From: Roseburia hominis
Lineage (GTDB): Bacteria > Bacillota > Clostridia > Lachnospirales > Lachnospiraceae
Assembly (NCBI GenBank): GCA_040702975.1
Contig: CP159990.1
Location: 2,046,001 to 2,110,000, forward strand
Direction of reading: 5' to 3'
Length of the DNA: 64,000 nt
Shown: positions 15,140 through 22,401 of the stretch, in pieces
Numbering within the stretch: the stretch's first letter is position 1
Layout of the letters: every line of letters begins with the position of its first letter
Program-made: the position numbers and the translations under genes
The notes under the pieces: generated by a model
Database searches by the model: none
What the model saw: the letters and a program-made list of their open reading frames with translations, nothing else
Told to the model about the DNA's origin: nothing

Positions 15140-16501
15140 TTGCCGTCAAAGGGCATAAGCAAACTGGAAACAGGCTCTATCGGAAAATTGATGGCGGAGC
15201 TGTGTGTACAGGCTACATTTTCCGTCATGCTTTACAACATATATATCGTCACAGATACCTTGTTTGTTTCAAAAGGAGTAGGTAGCACAGCCAGCGGAGC
15301 AATTGGCGTATTTTCCCCGGTGCTGGTCTTTGTGGGCGGCATAAGTTCCACTTTGGGCGTGGGTGCAGGCTCCATCATATCCAGGCGGCTGGGTGAAAAG
15401 GATCTGGCGGGAGGCAAGATCGTCATTGGGTGTATGGTTTGGGTCTGGTGTTTATGTGCGTTAGCCATAACGGTCATTGGTCTGATTTTCTTAAACCCAC
15501 TGCTCGGACTGCTTGGATGTACAGCCGAGATTTATCCATATGCTGTGGAATACGGACGTATCATGCTGCTGGGCACAATATGCAGTACGGGATTTTCAGG
15601 AGTCATGCGGGCCGGAGGGGACACCCTTTATTCCACGCTTCAATGGTGCTGCCCCGTCCTAATCAATATGGCATTGGATCCGGTGTTGATTTATGGATTC
15701 CGGATGGGTATTACGGGCGCCGCTCTGGCAACAGTATGTGCCCAGGTGTTTTCGCTGCTCTGCAGTATTTACTATTTCTTTATCCGCGATGCGACGCCAT
15801 GCAAGATCCGGATAAAAGATATACGGTGGGACTTCGGGGCATTTAAGGAAATCCTATCAATTGGGATGCCGTCTTTTCTGAACAGCCTGGGAAACAGCTT
15901 TGTCGGCATGGCAGGCAATCAGATATTAGGAACAGTCTACGGTACACAGGCAATCAGCACCTTCACAGTAATATCCCGTATCCAGACCTTTGCCACTACG
16001 CCGTTTACCGGTGTTATGCAGGGCATACAGCCGATGCTTGGATTTGACTGGGGCAGGAAAAATACAGATCGGATAAGGAGAACGGTATTTTTAGCTCTGC
16101 GGTTTGTCCTGATTTATGGGGGCTTGATTTCGCTGGGGCTGTATGCCGGAGCGCCGTACATAATCCGATTTTTTTCCTCCGATGCAGACGTCATGCGGGC
16201 GGGAACGCCGGCCTTGCAGATTATCTGCTGGGCAGCCTGTGCCGGAGGGGTAATGCCTGTCATTCAGGCATTCTTCCAGGCGTTGGGACAGGGGAAAAGG
16301 GTGCTGCGTTTATCAATGGTATGTATTTTCTTGATTCGTCTTCCGTTTCTGTTACTCGGAGGAATCATGAAAAACATTTCTGTCATGTGGTGGGTATTTG
16401 CAATCAGCGACTGGATAGCGGCGGTCATGGCCGGATTCAGTTACAAAAAATTTCAGAAGGAGAGAAGCGATGGAAAGTTTAACAAAGAACAGGCAGAATG
16501 A
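15140..16501 (+). CDS. MATE-family efflux transporter
   Basis: The 453-residue protein has about 12 membrane segments in two homologous six-helix halves, as in MATE multidrug antiporters of the DinF/MepA branch. N-terminal TGSIGKLMAELC and YNIYIVTDTLFVSKGVG are typical of that family. The start is a TTG at 15140 following AAAGGGG. It overlaps the phosphotransferase gene by 32 bases, so both belong to one transcript. MATE proteins export cationic drugs or metabolites in exchange for Na+ or H+. The substrate cannot be read from the sequence. Confidence 0.92.
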   Translation: MPSKGISKLETGSIGKLMAELCVQATFSVMLYNIYIVTDTLFVSKGVGSTASGAIGVFSPVLVFVGGISSTLGVGAGSIISRRLGEKDLAGGKIVIGCMVWVWCLCALAITVIGLIFLNPLLGLLGCTAEIYPYAVEYGRIMLLGTICSTGFSGVMRAGGDTLYSTLQWCCPVLINMALDPVLIYGFRMGITGAALATVCAQVFSLLCSIYYFFIRDATPCKIRIKDIRWDFGAFKEILSIGMPSFLNSLGNSFVGMAGNQILGTVYGTQAISTFTVISRIQTFATTPFTGVMQGIQPMLGFDWGRKNTDRIRRTVFLALRFVLIYGGLISLGLYAGAPYIIRFFSSDADVMRAGTPALQIICWAACAGGVMPVIQAFFQALGQGKRVLRLSMVCIFLIRLPFLLLGGIMKNISVMWWVFAISDWIAAVMAGFSYKKFQKERSDGKFNKEQAE

Positions 16502-17423
16502 AGAAACACTCAGGAGGATGGTGGAACGCTTTTTCTATCCACTTGAGTTACAGTCTTATAAGGAGCTGACGGAAGGATATTTTAATGTGGCCTATGAGGT
16601 GACTTTAAGCAGTGGGGAGGCAGTCATTTTGAAGGTCGCCCCGGCGAAAGGCGTCCGGGTCATGACATATGAGAGAAATATCATGTGTGCGGAGGTTCAG
16701 GCGATGGAAATGGCGCTGGAGCACGGAGGGATCCCCGTTCCTAAAGTGTTTGGGTATGATGACAGTCATACGATATGCGAATCTCCGTACTTCTTCATGG
16801 AAAAGCTGAAAGGAAGCAGTCTGCATGAAATAAAAGACGATTTCACTCAGGAACAGATCAACGACATATACAAAGAGACTGGAAGAATTAATAAGGAGAT
16901 CAACCGTATTGCTTGTCCTTGTTTCGGTTATCCTGGGCAGCCGGAATTTCAGGGGAAAGACTGGTACATGGTCTTTCGCAGGATGCTGGAGGCCGGAATC
17001 AGCGATGCCAGACAAGGAAATGTTGATTTGAAAATACCTGTGGATGAGCTGCTCCGATATCTGGAGTGGGATAAGGACATTTTTGCAGAAGTGGCAGAGC
17101 CACGGCTGGTGCATTGGGATCTCTGGGACGGGAATATTTTTGTCTCGGATGGGGTGATTACCGGCCTGATTGACTGGGAACGCTGCATCTGGGGAGATCC
17201 CCTATTGGAAGTAGGCTTCAGGACTCATTCAGACAACCCCTTTTTCCGGAAAGGTTATGGCATGAAAGCGTTTACGAAGTCACAGGAGAGAAGGAGCCTG
17301 TGGTACGATATTTATTTGTTTGTTCTGGTATCATTGGAGTGTGAGTACCGGAAGTACGAGACGATGGACATGTATCAGTGGGCTACCCATATGCTGACGA
17401 CACTGTTTGGGAAACTGGTATAA
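16470..17423 (+). CDS. Aminoglycoside-phosphotransferase-family kinase
   Basis: The 317-residue protein shows the APH fold: a lysine in AVILKVAP, the catalytic loop LVHWDLWDGNIFV (Asp and Asn) and the metal-binding Asp in GLIDWERCIW. Relatives phosphorylate aminoglycosides, macrolides, choline, homoserine or other small hydroxyl compounds, so drug resistance is possible but not shown. The start at 16470, behind GGAGAG, lies inside the end of the MATE gene in another frame, implying translational coupling. A pump and a modifying kinase together suggest handling of one toxic compound. Confidence 0.87.
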   Translation: MESLTKNRQNEETLRRMVERFFYPLELQSYKELTEGYFNVAYEVTLSSGEAVILKVAPAKGVRVMTYERNIMCAEVQAMEMALEHGGIPVPKVFGYDDSHTICESPYFFMEKLKGSSLHEIKDDFTQEQINDIYKETGRINKEINRIACPCFGYPGQPEFQGKDWYMVFRRMLEAGISDARQGNVDLKIPVDELLRYLEWDKDIFAEVAEPRLVHWDLWDGNIFVSDGVITGLIDWERCIWGDPLLEVGFRTHSDNPFFRKGYGMKAFTKSQERRSLWYDIYLFVLVSLECEYRKYETMDMYQWATHMLTTLFGKLV

Positions 17424-17470
17424 AGCTGTTGCCGTCATTTCCGAAATGTTTCCGAAATCCGTCCAATGTA

Positions 17471-17499
17471 TTGAAACCAAGGCGTTTCATTCGTATAAT
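17471..17499 (+). promoter_or_regulatory. Promoter of the FMN riboswitch transcript
   Basis: TTGAAA (17471-17476) and TATAAT (17494-17499) are spaced by 17 bp, about 24 bp before the riboswitch. Confidence 0.78.
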
Positions 17500-17522
17500 T
17501 ATATTATCAACTGAATAAATGT

Positions 17523-17663
17523 GTCTTCGGGGCAGGGTGTAATTCCCGATTGGCGGTAAAGTCCGCAAGCGTTAATCGCATGATTTGGTGACTCTTATTG
17601 AGCATTAGCAGTTCAATAAGCAAGAATTCCAAAACCAACAGTATAGTCTGGATGAAAGAAGAC
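17523..17663 (+). ncRNA. FMN riboswitch (RFN element)
   Basis: The conserved RFN blocks appear in order: CTTCGGGGCAGGGTG, AATTCCC, GGCGGT, AGTCCGC, then after a variable hairpin GAATTCC, AACCAACAGTATAGTC and TGGATGAAAGAAG. RFN elements bind flavin mononucleotide and turn off riboflavin synthesis or uptake genes. Here it precedes a terminator hairpin and ribU, so FMN should stop expression of the transporter and of the riboflavin-kinase fusion gene behind it. Confidence 0.95.
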
Positions 17664-17709
17664 GGGAAAGAATTTTACAACTATAGTGTTGTTTTATTTT
17701 GCACGTTCA

Positions 17710-17746
17710 TTAGCACCTGAAAGACCATTTTCAGGTGCTAATTTTT
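17710..17746 (+). terminator. Riboswitch expression-platform terminator
   Basis: Perfect 13-bp arms TTAGCACCTGAAA (17710-17722) and TTTCAGGTGCTAA (17729-17741) are followed by TTTTT. Position between the RFN element and ribU identifies it as the regulated terminator. Confidence 0.9.
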
Positions 17747-17763
17747 ATGTGGAGGAACAGAAT

Positions 17764-18405
17764 ATGAATAGTAAAACGAAAAAAATGACAACCTTAGCGG
17801 TACTGTGCGCAATATCTTATGTGGTTATGGGGCGTATTCCGATTGTGCTATTCCTCAAATATGATCCGAAAGATGTAATCATCACATTGGGTGGGTTGAT
17901 ATGGGGGCCGATGAGCGCTTGTATTGTGTCTGTGATTGTTTCTTTTATCGAAATGTTTACAGTCAGCGAAACTGGAATTTTAGGCTGCCTTATGAATATC
18001 GTCTCCAGCTGCTCATTTGCTTGTACCGCTTCTGCAATTTACAAGAAAAAGCATACGTTATCCGGAGCTGTCATTGGATTAGGAGTCGGAAGTGTGGCAA
18101 TGGTTGCCGTTATGCTGTTATGGAATTATCTTATTACGCCCCTTTATATGGGGTATCCAAGAGAGGCTGTTGTAGAATTACTGTTGCCTGCATTTTTGCC
18201 GTTCAATGCGATTAAAGCCGGGCTTAATGCCGCATTTACATTTTTGCTGTATAAACCTATTACAACAGCTTTAAGGAGAAGCGGTTATATTTCTTTATCT
18301 GAAAAGGAACATCGTAGCCGTTTTTCTGTTGGACTGATTCTGCTGGCGGTGATGATTATCGTTAGCTGCATTTTATTCATTTTGTCTATGAATGGAATAC
18401 TATAA
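17764..18405 (+). CDS. ribU: RibU, riboflavin-specific S component of an ECF transporter
   Basis: This 213-residue membrane protein has about six helices. KKMTTLAVLCAISYVVMGRI and the following PKDVIITLGGLIWGPMSA are typical of RibU. ECF transporters pair such S components with a shared energising module (EcfA, EcfA', EcfT), not found in this window, to import vitamins. The start at 17764 follows TGGAGG; longer upstream frames would cross the riboswitch terminator. The FMN riboswitch directly upstream confirms the substrate class. The kinase-regulator fusion gene follows in 9 bp, giving an uptake-plus-phosphorylation operon. Confidence 0.95.
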   Translation: MNSKTKKMTTLAVLCAISYVVMGRIPIVLFLKYDPKDVIITLGGLIWGPMSACIVSVIVSFIEMFTVSETGILGCLMNIVSSCSFACTASAIYKKKHTLSGAVIGLGVGSVAMVAVMLLWNYLITPLYMGYPREAVVELLLPAFLPFNAIKAGLNAAFTFLLYKPITTALRRSGYISLSEKEHRSRFSVGLILLAVMIIVSCILFILSMNGIL

Positions 18406-18414
18406 GGAGTGGCT

Positions 18415-19107
18415 ATGGAAAATACAAAACATATTCCGGTTTATACAATGAAGGGGACGGTCATACATGGGCGTGGGATCGGTAAATTAGTAGGTATGCC
18501 TACGGCAAATCTAAAAGTAGAACAAGAGCATGAGCTGCCAACGGCCGGCGTATATATTGCTAAAGTTCTTTTAGAGGGCAGAACATATTATGGTATCACG
18601 CACATTGGAACACGCCCAACGGTTGATAGTGATCGTCATATATCTGTAGAGCCCCATATTTTGAATTTCAATGAAGACCTCTATGGCTGTGAAATGGAAA
18701 TACAATTATTTACAAAACTTCGCAGCCCACAAAGGTTTGACAATTTGTCATTGCTATTGGAACAAATCATAAAAGATTGTATATTGGTTCGGGAATTTTG
18801 GGGGATAGAGCAAATCACCTCTTGTTTGCGTATTGACGTAAACACCCATAGCGTAGAGATAAATCAGCAGGAGATTTTTTTATCAATAAAGGAATTTGAT
18901 CTTTTATATTTCCTCTATTCAAATCCGGATGTTACTTTTACCAAAAAGCAGCTTTATGAAGCGGTTTGGCATGAGCCGGCAAATGATAGGTATCACGCAG
19001 TCGAAAATACCGTTTTTCAAATAAGGAAAAAGCTGAGCCGGAATGAGAAATCGCATGATTTTATTAAAACAATAGTCGGATATGGATATAAAATCAATCT
19101 GGAATAG
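18415..19107 (+). CDS. Riboflavin kinase fused to an OmpR-type winged-helix DNA-binding domain
   Basis: Of 230 residues, about 12-125 form a flavokinase domain. It has the PTAN motif (residues 29-32), GVYIAKV, IGTRPTV, the catalytic Glu in VEPHIL (E79) and DLYG (88-91). The FMN adenylyltransferase half of normal RibF is absent. Residues 136-229 form a Trans_reg_C winged helix (LSIKEFDLLYFLYSNPDVTF, then IVGYGYKI). Archaeal RbkR joins a riboflavin kinase to a helix-turn-helix, and B. subtilis RibR joins one to an RNA-binding region. This bacterial pairing with a PhoB-like domain is different from both. AAGGAG at 18404-18409 sets ATG 18415. Inference: it makes FMN and also acts on DNA, perhaps as a flavin-responsive regulator. 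Confidence 0.88.
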   Translation: MENTKHIPVYTMKGTVIHGRGIGKLVGMPTANLKVEQEHELPTAGVYIAKVLLEGRTYYGITHIGTRPTVDSDRHISVEPHILNFNEDLYGCEMEIQLFTKLRSPQRFDNLSLLLEQIIKDCILVREFWGIEQITSCLRIDVNTHSVEINQQEIFLSIKEFDLLYFLYSNPDVTFTKKQLYEAVWHEPANDRYHAVENTVFQIRKKLSRNEKSHDFIKTIVGYGYKINLE

Positions 19108-19111
19108 CAGA

Positions 19112-19261
19112 TTAGCTGGAGCAGGCAGTTTTTATGATAATTGTGATGATGGATGTGCCAATCAAGCCCATAATTCTTCCTTGTTCCAAAAAGAAAGAAA
19201 CATTTTTCAATGTGAATTTGGGGCACTTCTTCGTTAACCCCTTTACTTCAAGCAATCTCAT
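19112..19261 (-). pseudogene. 5' remnant of an ABC transporter ATPase gene
   Basis: On the minus strand a start at 19261 behind AAGGAGG opens MRLLEVKGLTKK, KFTLKNVSF and GRIMGLIG. This is the N terminus of a bacitracin/YxlF-type ABC ATPase up to the residues just before Walker A. Homology then ends, and an unrelated 14-codon tail leads to a stop at 19112. The break lies 45 bp past the stop of the riboflavin-kinase fusion gene. The remnant begins 10 bp after the AbrB-like gene at 19272, so an AbrB-ABC operon was cut by a rearrangement here. Confidence 0.75.
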
Positions 19262-19271
19262 AATATCCTCC

Positions 19272-19511
19272 TTACAAATTATTCAGGTGTTGTGCGAAAA
19301 AATCATCAAGCAGATCGTTCACCATCGCAAGCGGTTGAATAGCAATACCGAGGGTGCTGTCTGCTCGTATGAGAAGTAAATCTCCGGGCTTTAGATGAAA
19401 AAGCTCCCGCGCTTTTTGAGGGATTATAATTTGTCCCTTGGTTCCAATTTTAACAGTAGCCATGTAGCGGTTTTTTCCGTTCTGTGTATTATTCGGCTTC
19501 ACATCATCCAT
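19272..19511 (-). CDS. AbrB/SpoVT-type DNA-binding protein
   Basis: The 79-residue protein has the swapped-hairpin beta-barrel motif VKIGTKGQIIIPQKARELFHLKPGDLLL. A short C-terminal tail (AIQPLAMVNDLLDDFF) is shared with the second AbrB-like gene at 19675. GGAGG precedes the ATG at 19511. Such proteins are transition-state regulators or antitoxin-like partners. Here it was probably the regulator of the ABC transporter whose remnant follows. A near-perfect palindrome at 19535-19559 upstream is a likely operator. Confidence 0.87.
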   Translation of the reverse strand: MDDVKPNNTQNGKNRYMATVKIGTKGQIIIPQKARELFHLKPGDLLLIRADSTLGIAIQPLAMVNDLLDDFFAQHLNNL

Positions 19512-19534
19512 GCCGTTTCCTCCTTTCTCATTTG

Positions 19535-19559
19535 GTTCTAAAAGTATTACTTATAGAAC
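19535..19559 (-). promoter_or_regulatory. Palindromic operator upstream of the AbrB-like gene
   Basis: GTTCTAAAAGTA (19535-19546) and TACTTATAGAAC (19548-19559) match at 11 of 12 positions around one central base. Related half-sites occur upstream of the second AbrB-like gene (TTCTACAAGTAAAAC). Autoregulation is inferred. Confidence 0.6.
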
Positions 19560-19633
19560 TTTGATTACAATATATCGTATAAGGTAGAAAAAGTCAATAT
19601 AAGTTTTACAAGTTCTACTTTTGCGCAAAAAAT

Positions 19634-19659
19634 ACCGCGCTCCTGAATAGAAGCGCGGT
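19634..19659 (-). terminator. Terminator of the distal AbrB-like gene
   Basis: ACCGCGCT and AGCGCGGT form an 8-bp GC-rich stem (19634-19641 / 19652-19659). On the minus strand it is followed by a T run (A's at 19627-19632 on the plus strand). Confidence 0.8.
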
Positions 19660-19674
19660 GGCGTATTGATTAAA

Positions 19675-19890
19675 TTACTTCTTTCTTGGGAACAGATTTT
19701 CAAACATTTCATTGGTGGTATTGAGTGGCTGAATAGCAATACCCTGTTCCACATCGGCCAACATCAAAAGCATATCTCCCGGCTGGATATTAAACATATC
19801 TCTAACCTCTTTGGGGACAATGATTTGACCTTTAGGCCCAACTTTAACCGAGGTAACAAATTTCCCCTCTGCAGGTTTTTCTTTTCCCAT
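19675..19890 (-). CDS. AbrB/SpoVT-type DNA-binding protein, second copy
   Basis: The 71-residue protein has the motif VKVGPKGQIIVPKEVRDMFNIQPGDMLL and the shared tail AIQPLNTTNEMFENLF. ATG 19890 is chosen over the longer frame because GAAAGGAAGTG lies just upstream on the minus strand. It is a paralogue of the protein encoded at 19272, with its own terminator. The two may act on the same or related palindromic sites. Function beyond DNA binding is not visible. Confidence 0.85.
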   Translation of the reverse strand: MGKEKPAEGKFVTSVKVGPKGQIIVPKEVRDMFNIQPGDMLLMLADVEQGIAIQPLNTTNEMFENLFPRKK

Positions 19891-20251
19891 TGTTTCACTT
19901 CCTTTCGAGGAGAATGTAGTTTTACTTGTAGAAAAAAGTTTACCATACATAAAACGTAAAGTCAATCATTAGTCCTAATCCAAATACGAATTATAAAATG
20001 CTATCTTAGCACATATAGCAACATCGGTTAAAAAAATCACAAAAAATAGGACGATAGCAGGATACATCGGGAAAGAAAACAGAATCCTCCCTGGTACAAT
20101 TTACACAACAAAAGCAGATAGATGGAATCTGCTGCGTAGTCAGGTAAATTGCAAGGGAGGAGGTGTCGTGTTCTATAGAGGAAATAGAAATTCTCCTTAC
20201 ATCTTTGTCGGTGACTGAACATAGTCCTACAACTGAATATTAGTTTGGTGG

Positions 20252-20327
20252 CCTGTTCAAAAGCGTAAACGACAAAAGCACCGATGCTCAGTTCAATAGA
20301 TTCTTTCTGAACTTTGGGTATAATTAG
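20252..20327 (+). pseudogene. Possible 3' gene remnant before a terminator
   Basis: After an in-frame stop, the frame FGGLFKSVNDKSTDAQ to NRFFLNFGYN ends at TAG 20325-20327 and is followed directly by a terminator hairpin. It looks like the last 24 residues of a lost gene. I do not recognise the family. The rest of 19970-20250 shows no gene on either strand. Confidence 0.35.
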
Positions 20328-20335
20328 ACAATATA

Positions 20336-20366
20336 AAGGCTGGCATCAATATACGATGTCAGCCTT
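20336..20366 (+). terminator. Terminator hairpin adjoining the group II intron
   Basis: AAGGCTGGCATC (20336-20347) pairs with GATGTCAGCCTT (20355-20366) with one G-U pair. The expected T tail is missing; the group II intron 5' end begins five bases later, consistent with insertion just past a terminator. Confidence 0.7.
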
Positions 20367-20371
20367 CAGAC

Positions 20372-20670
20372 GTGTGCCGAGCATGGCACCAGTCTTGCTG
20401 GTGAAAGTCTAGCCACGGGTATTTACCGCCAAGTGTAGTGAACCACAAGTCGGTATCAGTAATGGTATGGATGAAGGAAGTGGTGTACAGCGGGTGGATC
20501 AAGTGCTGCACAGTATGGTAAGAAACAAGATAATTACACAGGCAGAAGCTGACAGGCTAGCGTTAGGGGATTAGGAAAGGTATGTCACAAATGAATATAG
20601 AATGTCAACCTGTCATCCAGCATGGAAACTAACCATTGATCCTTAGTGTTGTACCGTGCAATGTGAGTGA
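20372..20670 (+). mobile_element. Group II intron fragment (5' end, domain I)
   Basis: The segment opens with GTGTGCCGAGCATGGCACCA, followed by GCTGGTGAAAGTC and further short conserved blocks (ACCACAAG, GGATGAAGGAAG). This pattern resembles the 5' end of bacterial group II introns that begin GUGUGCC-GGCAUGG. No reverse transcriptase gene and no domain V/VI end were found before the ABC remnant at 20685, so it is truncated. The 3' limit is approximate. Insertion directly behind a terminator stem is the habit of group IIC introns, but I cannot fold the RNA here. Confidence 0.62.
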
Positions 20671-20684
20671 CATGAGGTGGTGTT

Positions 20685-20963
20685 TTGGTTTGTATTGGAC
20701 GAGGAGTGATAGTTATAGGTAAAATTATGATTCTGAGCTTTTCAGATGCGGAGGAACATATTCTGGATAAATTGAAATCCGTTTTTGAGGATGAGAAGAA
20801 CATAGCGTATGCAGAAATTGTGCCAAGCCCGGTATTACGTTTTCATGAACTGGAAATTCATATAAAAGAGCAGGAGGTCTACCAGAATTATCCAATCCGG
20901 GATATTGGGATCGAGGAAGAAGAAATAGGCTCTGTAGTAGAGCGTATCTATAGAGGGATGTAA
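20685..20963 (+). pseudogene. 3' remnant of an ABC transporter ATPase gene
   Basis: The frame covers only the C-terminal tail of an ABC ATPase (KIMILSFSDAEEHILDKL to VVERIYRGM) and lacks Walker A, signature and Walker B. The catalytic part has been replaced by the group II intron fragment. It ends 3 bp before a permease gene of the ABC-2/EcsB-like type, the usual order for three-gene exporters with two permeases. No start signal with a ribosome binding site is seen. Confidence 0.65.
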
Positions 20964-20966
20964 GAA

Positions 20967-21470
20967 ATGAAGAAATATTTAGAAATTGTCAGGGCGTACA
21001 TGAAAGCACAGTTGATCTGGAGAGCGGATACCTTTGTTGATGTGATTCTGGCGGTAGCGAAAATACTGTTTGCATGGATCTTATGGGGGATATTGTTTGA
21101 GGGGAAGGAGCAAATAGCAGGACTTGGTTTTCAGACTATGATCTCTTACTATATCATAAGTTCTTATTTATTCCAGTTGGAAAAATCTGCTGAAATAAGC
21201 CAGCAGATGACCGGAATGCTGAGAAATGGTACTTTTTCAAAATATATGGTGATACCAGTACAGACACAGGGATATTTTGTGGCGATGGAAGCCGGGAAGA
21301 TTGCATTTTCCGCAGGCATTGGTTTGCTGGCAACTTTTCTGTGGTTTTCTCTGTTCAGGATTCCATTTGTGCATACAGCCGATGGGAAGATGTTGTTATG
21401 CGTAGGTCTCATGGTTGTTTTAGGGCTATTGTTTATGGCAGAACTCAATTATTTTTTGGGGATTTTCTAA
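20967..21470 (+). pseudogene. ABC-2 family permease, 3'-truncated
   Basis: The 167-residue frame starts at an ATG behind GTAAGAA and gives the first two thirds of an EcsB/DUF990-like permease (normally about 260 residues), with four hydrophobic segments. It stops after AELNYFLGIF. The adjoining frame at 21514 contains the later part of the partner permease. A deletion that joined the first permease to the middle of the second, combined with a frame change, explains both. Confidence 0.65.
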
Positions 21471-21513
21471 TTTCACTCTTAACTTTTCACGTAACTCTTA
21501 CTGTTTTACTATT

Positions 21514-22095
21514 TTGATTGATTCCCTAAATATGATCATTTGCTTTTTTGGGGTGATATCCATACCGGAGAAAATACAAACAGGAGAACTGGATTTATAT
21601 CTGACCAAACCAGTGAATCCACTACTTCGGATTACATTTGAAAAAGTAGATCCAGGTGCCATACCACTTCTGATATTCAGCGCATATATCGTTGTATATG
21701 GGGTTAGAGAAAGTGGAGTGAGTCTTTCGTATGCTAATATTATTGGATATTTGTTTCAGGTTTTGTTAATGACCATACTGTACTACGATATGGAACTTCT
21801 GATACGATGTTTTGCCTTTTTTGTGTTCTCTGTAAACAATCTGGTGAAAATAGAGAATACGGCTGTGGATTTGTGTTTGAAAATACCGGGGATCGCTTTT
21901 TATGGAATCTATAAGTTTATTTTTTATTGTGTATTGCCGTACGGAGTAATTGCGACGCTGCCAACGCAGGCGGTGACAGGGGCATTGTCAGCAAAAGGAT
22001 TGATTTTTGGGGTGGTAATTGTGTGCATATTTACATTCTTTGCATTATCATTTTGGACATATGGCATACGCAGATATGAAAGTGCAAGCAGTTAA
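21514..22095 (+). pseudogene. ABC-2 family permease, 5'-truncated
   Basis: The 193-residue frame lacks the N-terminal helices but keeps the family hallmark IQTGELDLYLTKPVNPLL and the last four hydrophobic segments. The reading frame is open upstream to about 21460 in a different frame from the preceding permease, with no start signal. With 20685 and 20967 it forms the remains of one ATPase-permease-permease exporter. Confidence 0.65.
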
Positions 22096-22253
22096 TCGGG
22101 TTTTGGATTTATTCAATGGTTAGATATGTAAGGATAGTCTATCCCATGGTATTCCTTTTTAAAAAACGAGTAGGATTTGGTATGGTGTGCTATCTGCGGA
22201 TATGTTAATATAATAATCAGTAGACTGGAGGAATGTGTTTTGTAATAGGTGAA

Positions 22254-22290
22254 GGGCATGGGCAGTCCAAAAAGAATGCTCATGCCTTTT
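22254..22290 (+). terminator. Terminator candidate
   Basis: GGCATGgGCA and TGCtCATGCC form a 9-bp stem with one mismatch, followed by TTTT at 22287-22290. Confidence 0.6.
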
Positions 22291-22308
22291 CTGTCAGGAG
22301 GATTTGGG

Positions 22309-22377
22309 ATGAAGATGCCGAAAAAAATGGAGTCTGTTATGTTTGCACCCTGTGGAATGAATTGCATGGTGTGTTGA
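22309..22377 (+). pseudogene. 5' stub of a DUF3795 gene
   Basis: Behind CAGGAGG, an ATG opens 22 codons reading MKMPKKMESVMFAPCGMNCMVC and then a TGA. This is a normal start of a small cysteine-rich DUF3795 protein (APCGMNCxxC). The rest of the gene is missing; the next gene carries a DUF3795 domain of its own. Confidence 0.65.
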
Positions 22378-22401
22378 AACTAAGAAAGAAAAGGTGAGTA
22401 A

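Noticed and set aside
19970..20250. Possible genes in the gap before the group II intron
   Set aside because: The longest frame (minus strand, 20037-20222) has no ribosome binding site or domain-like sequence.
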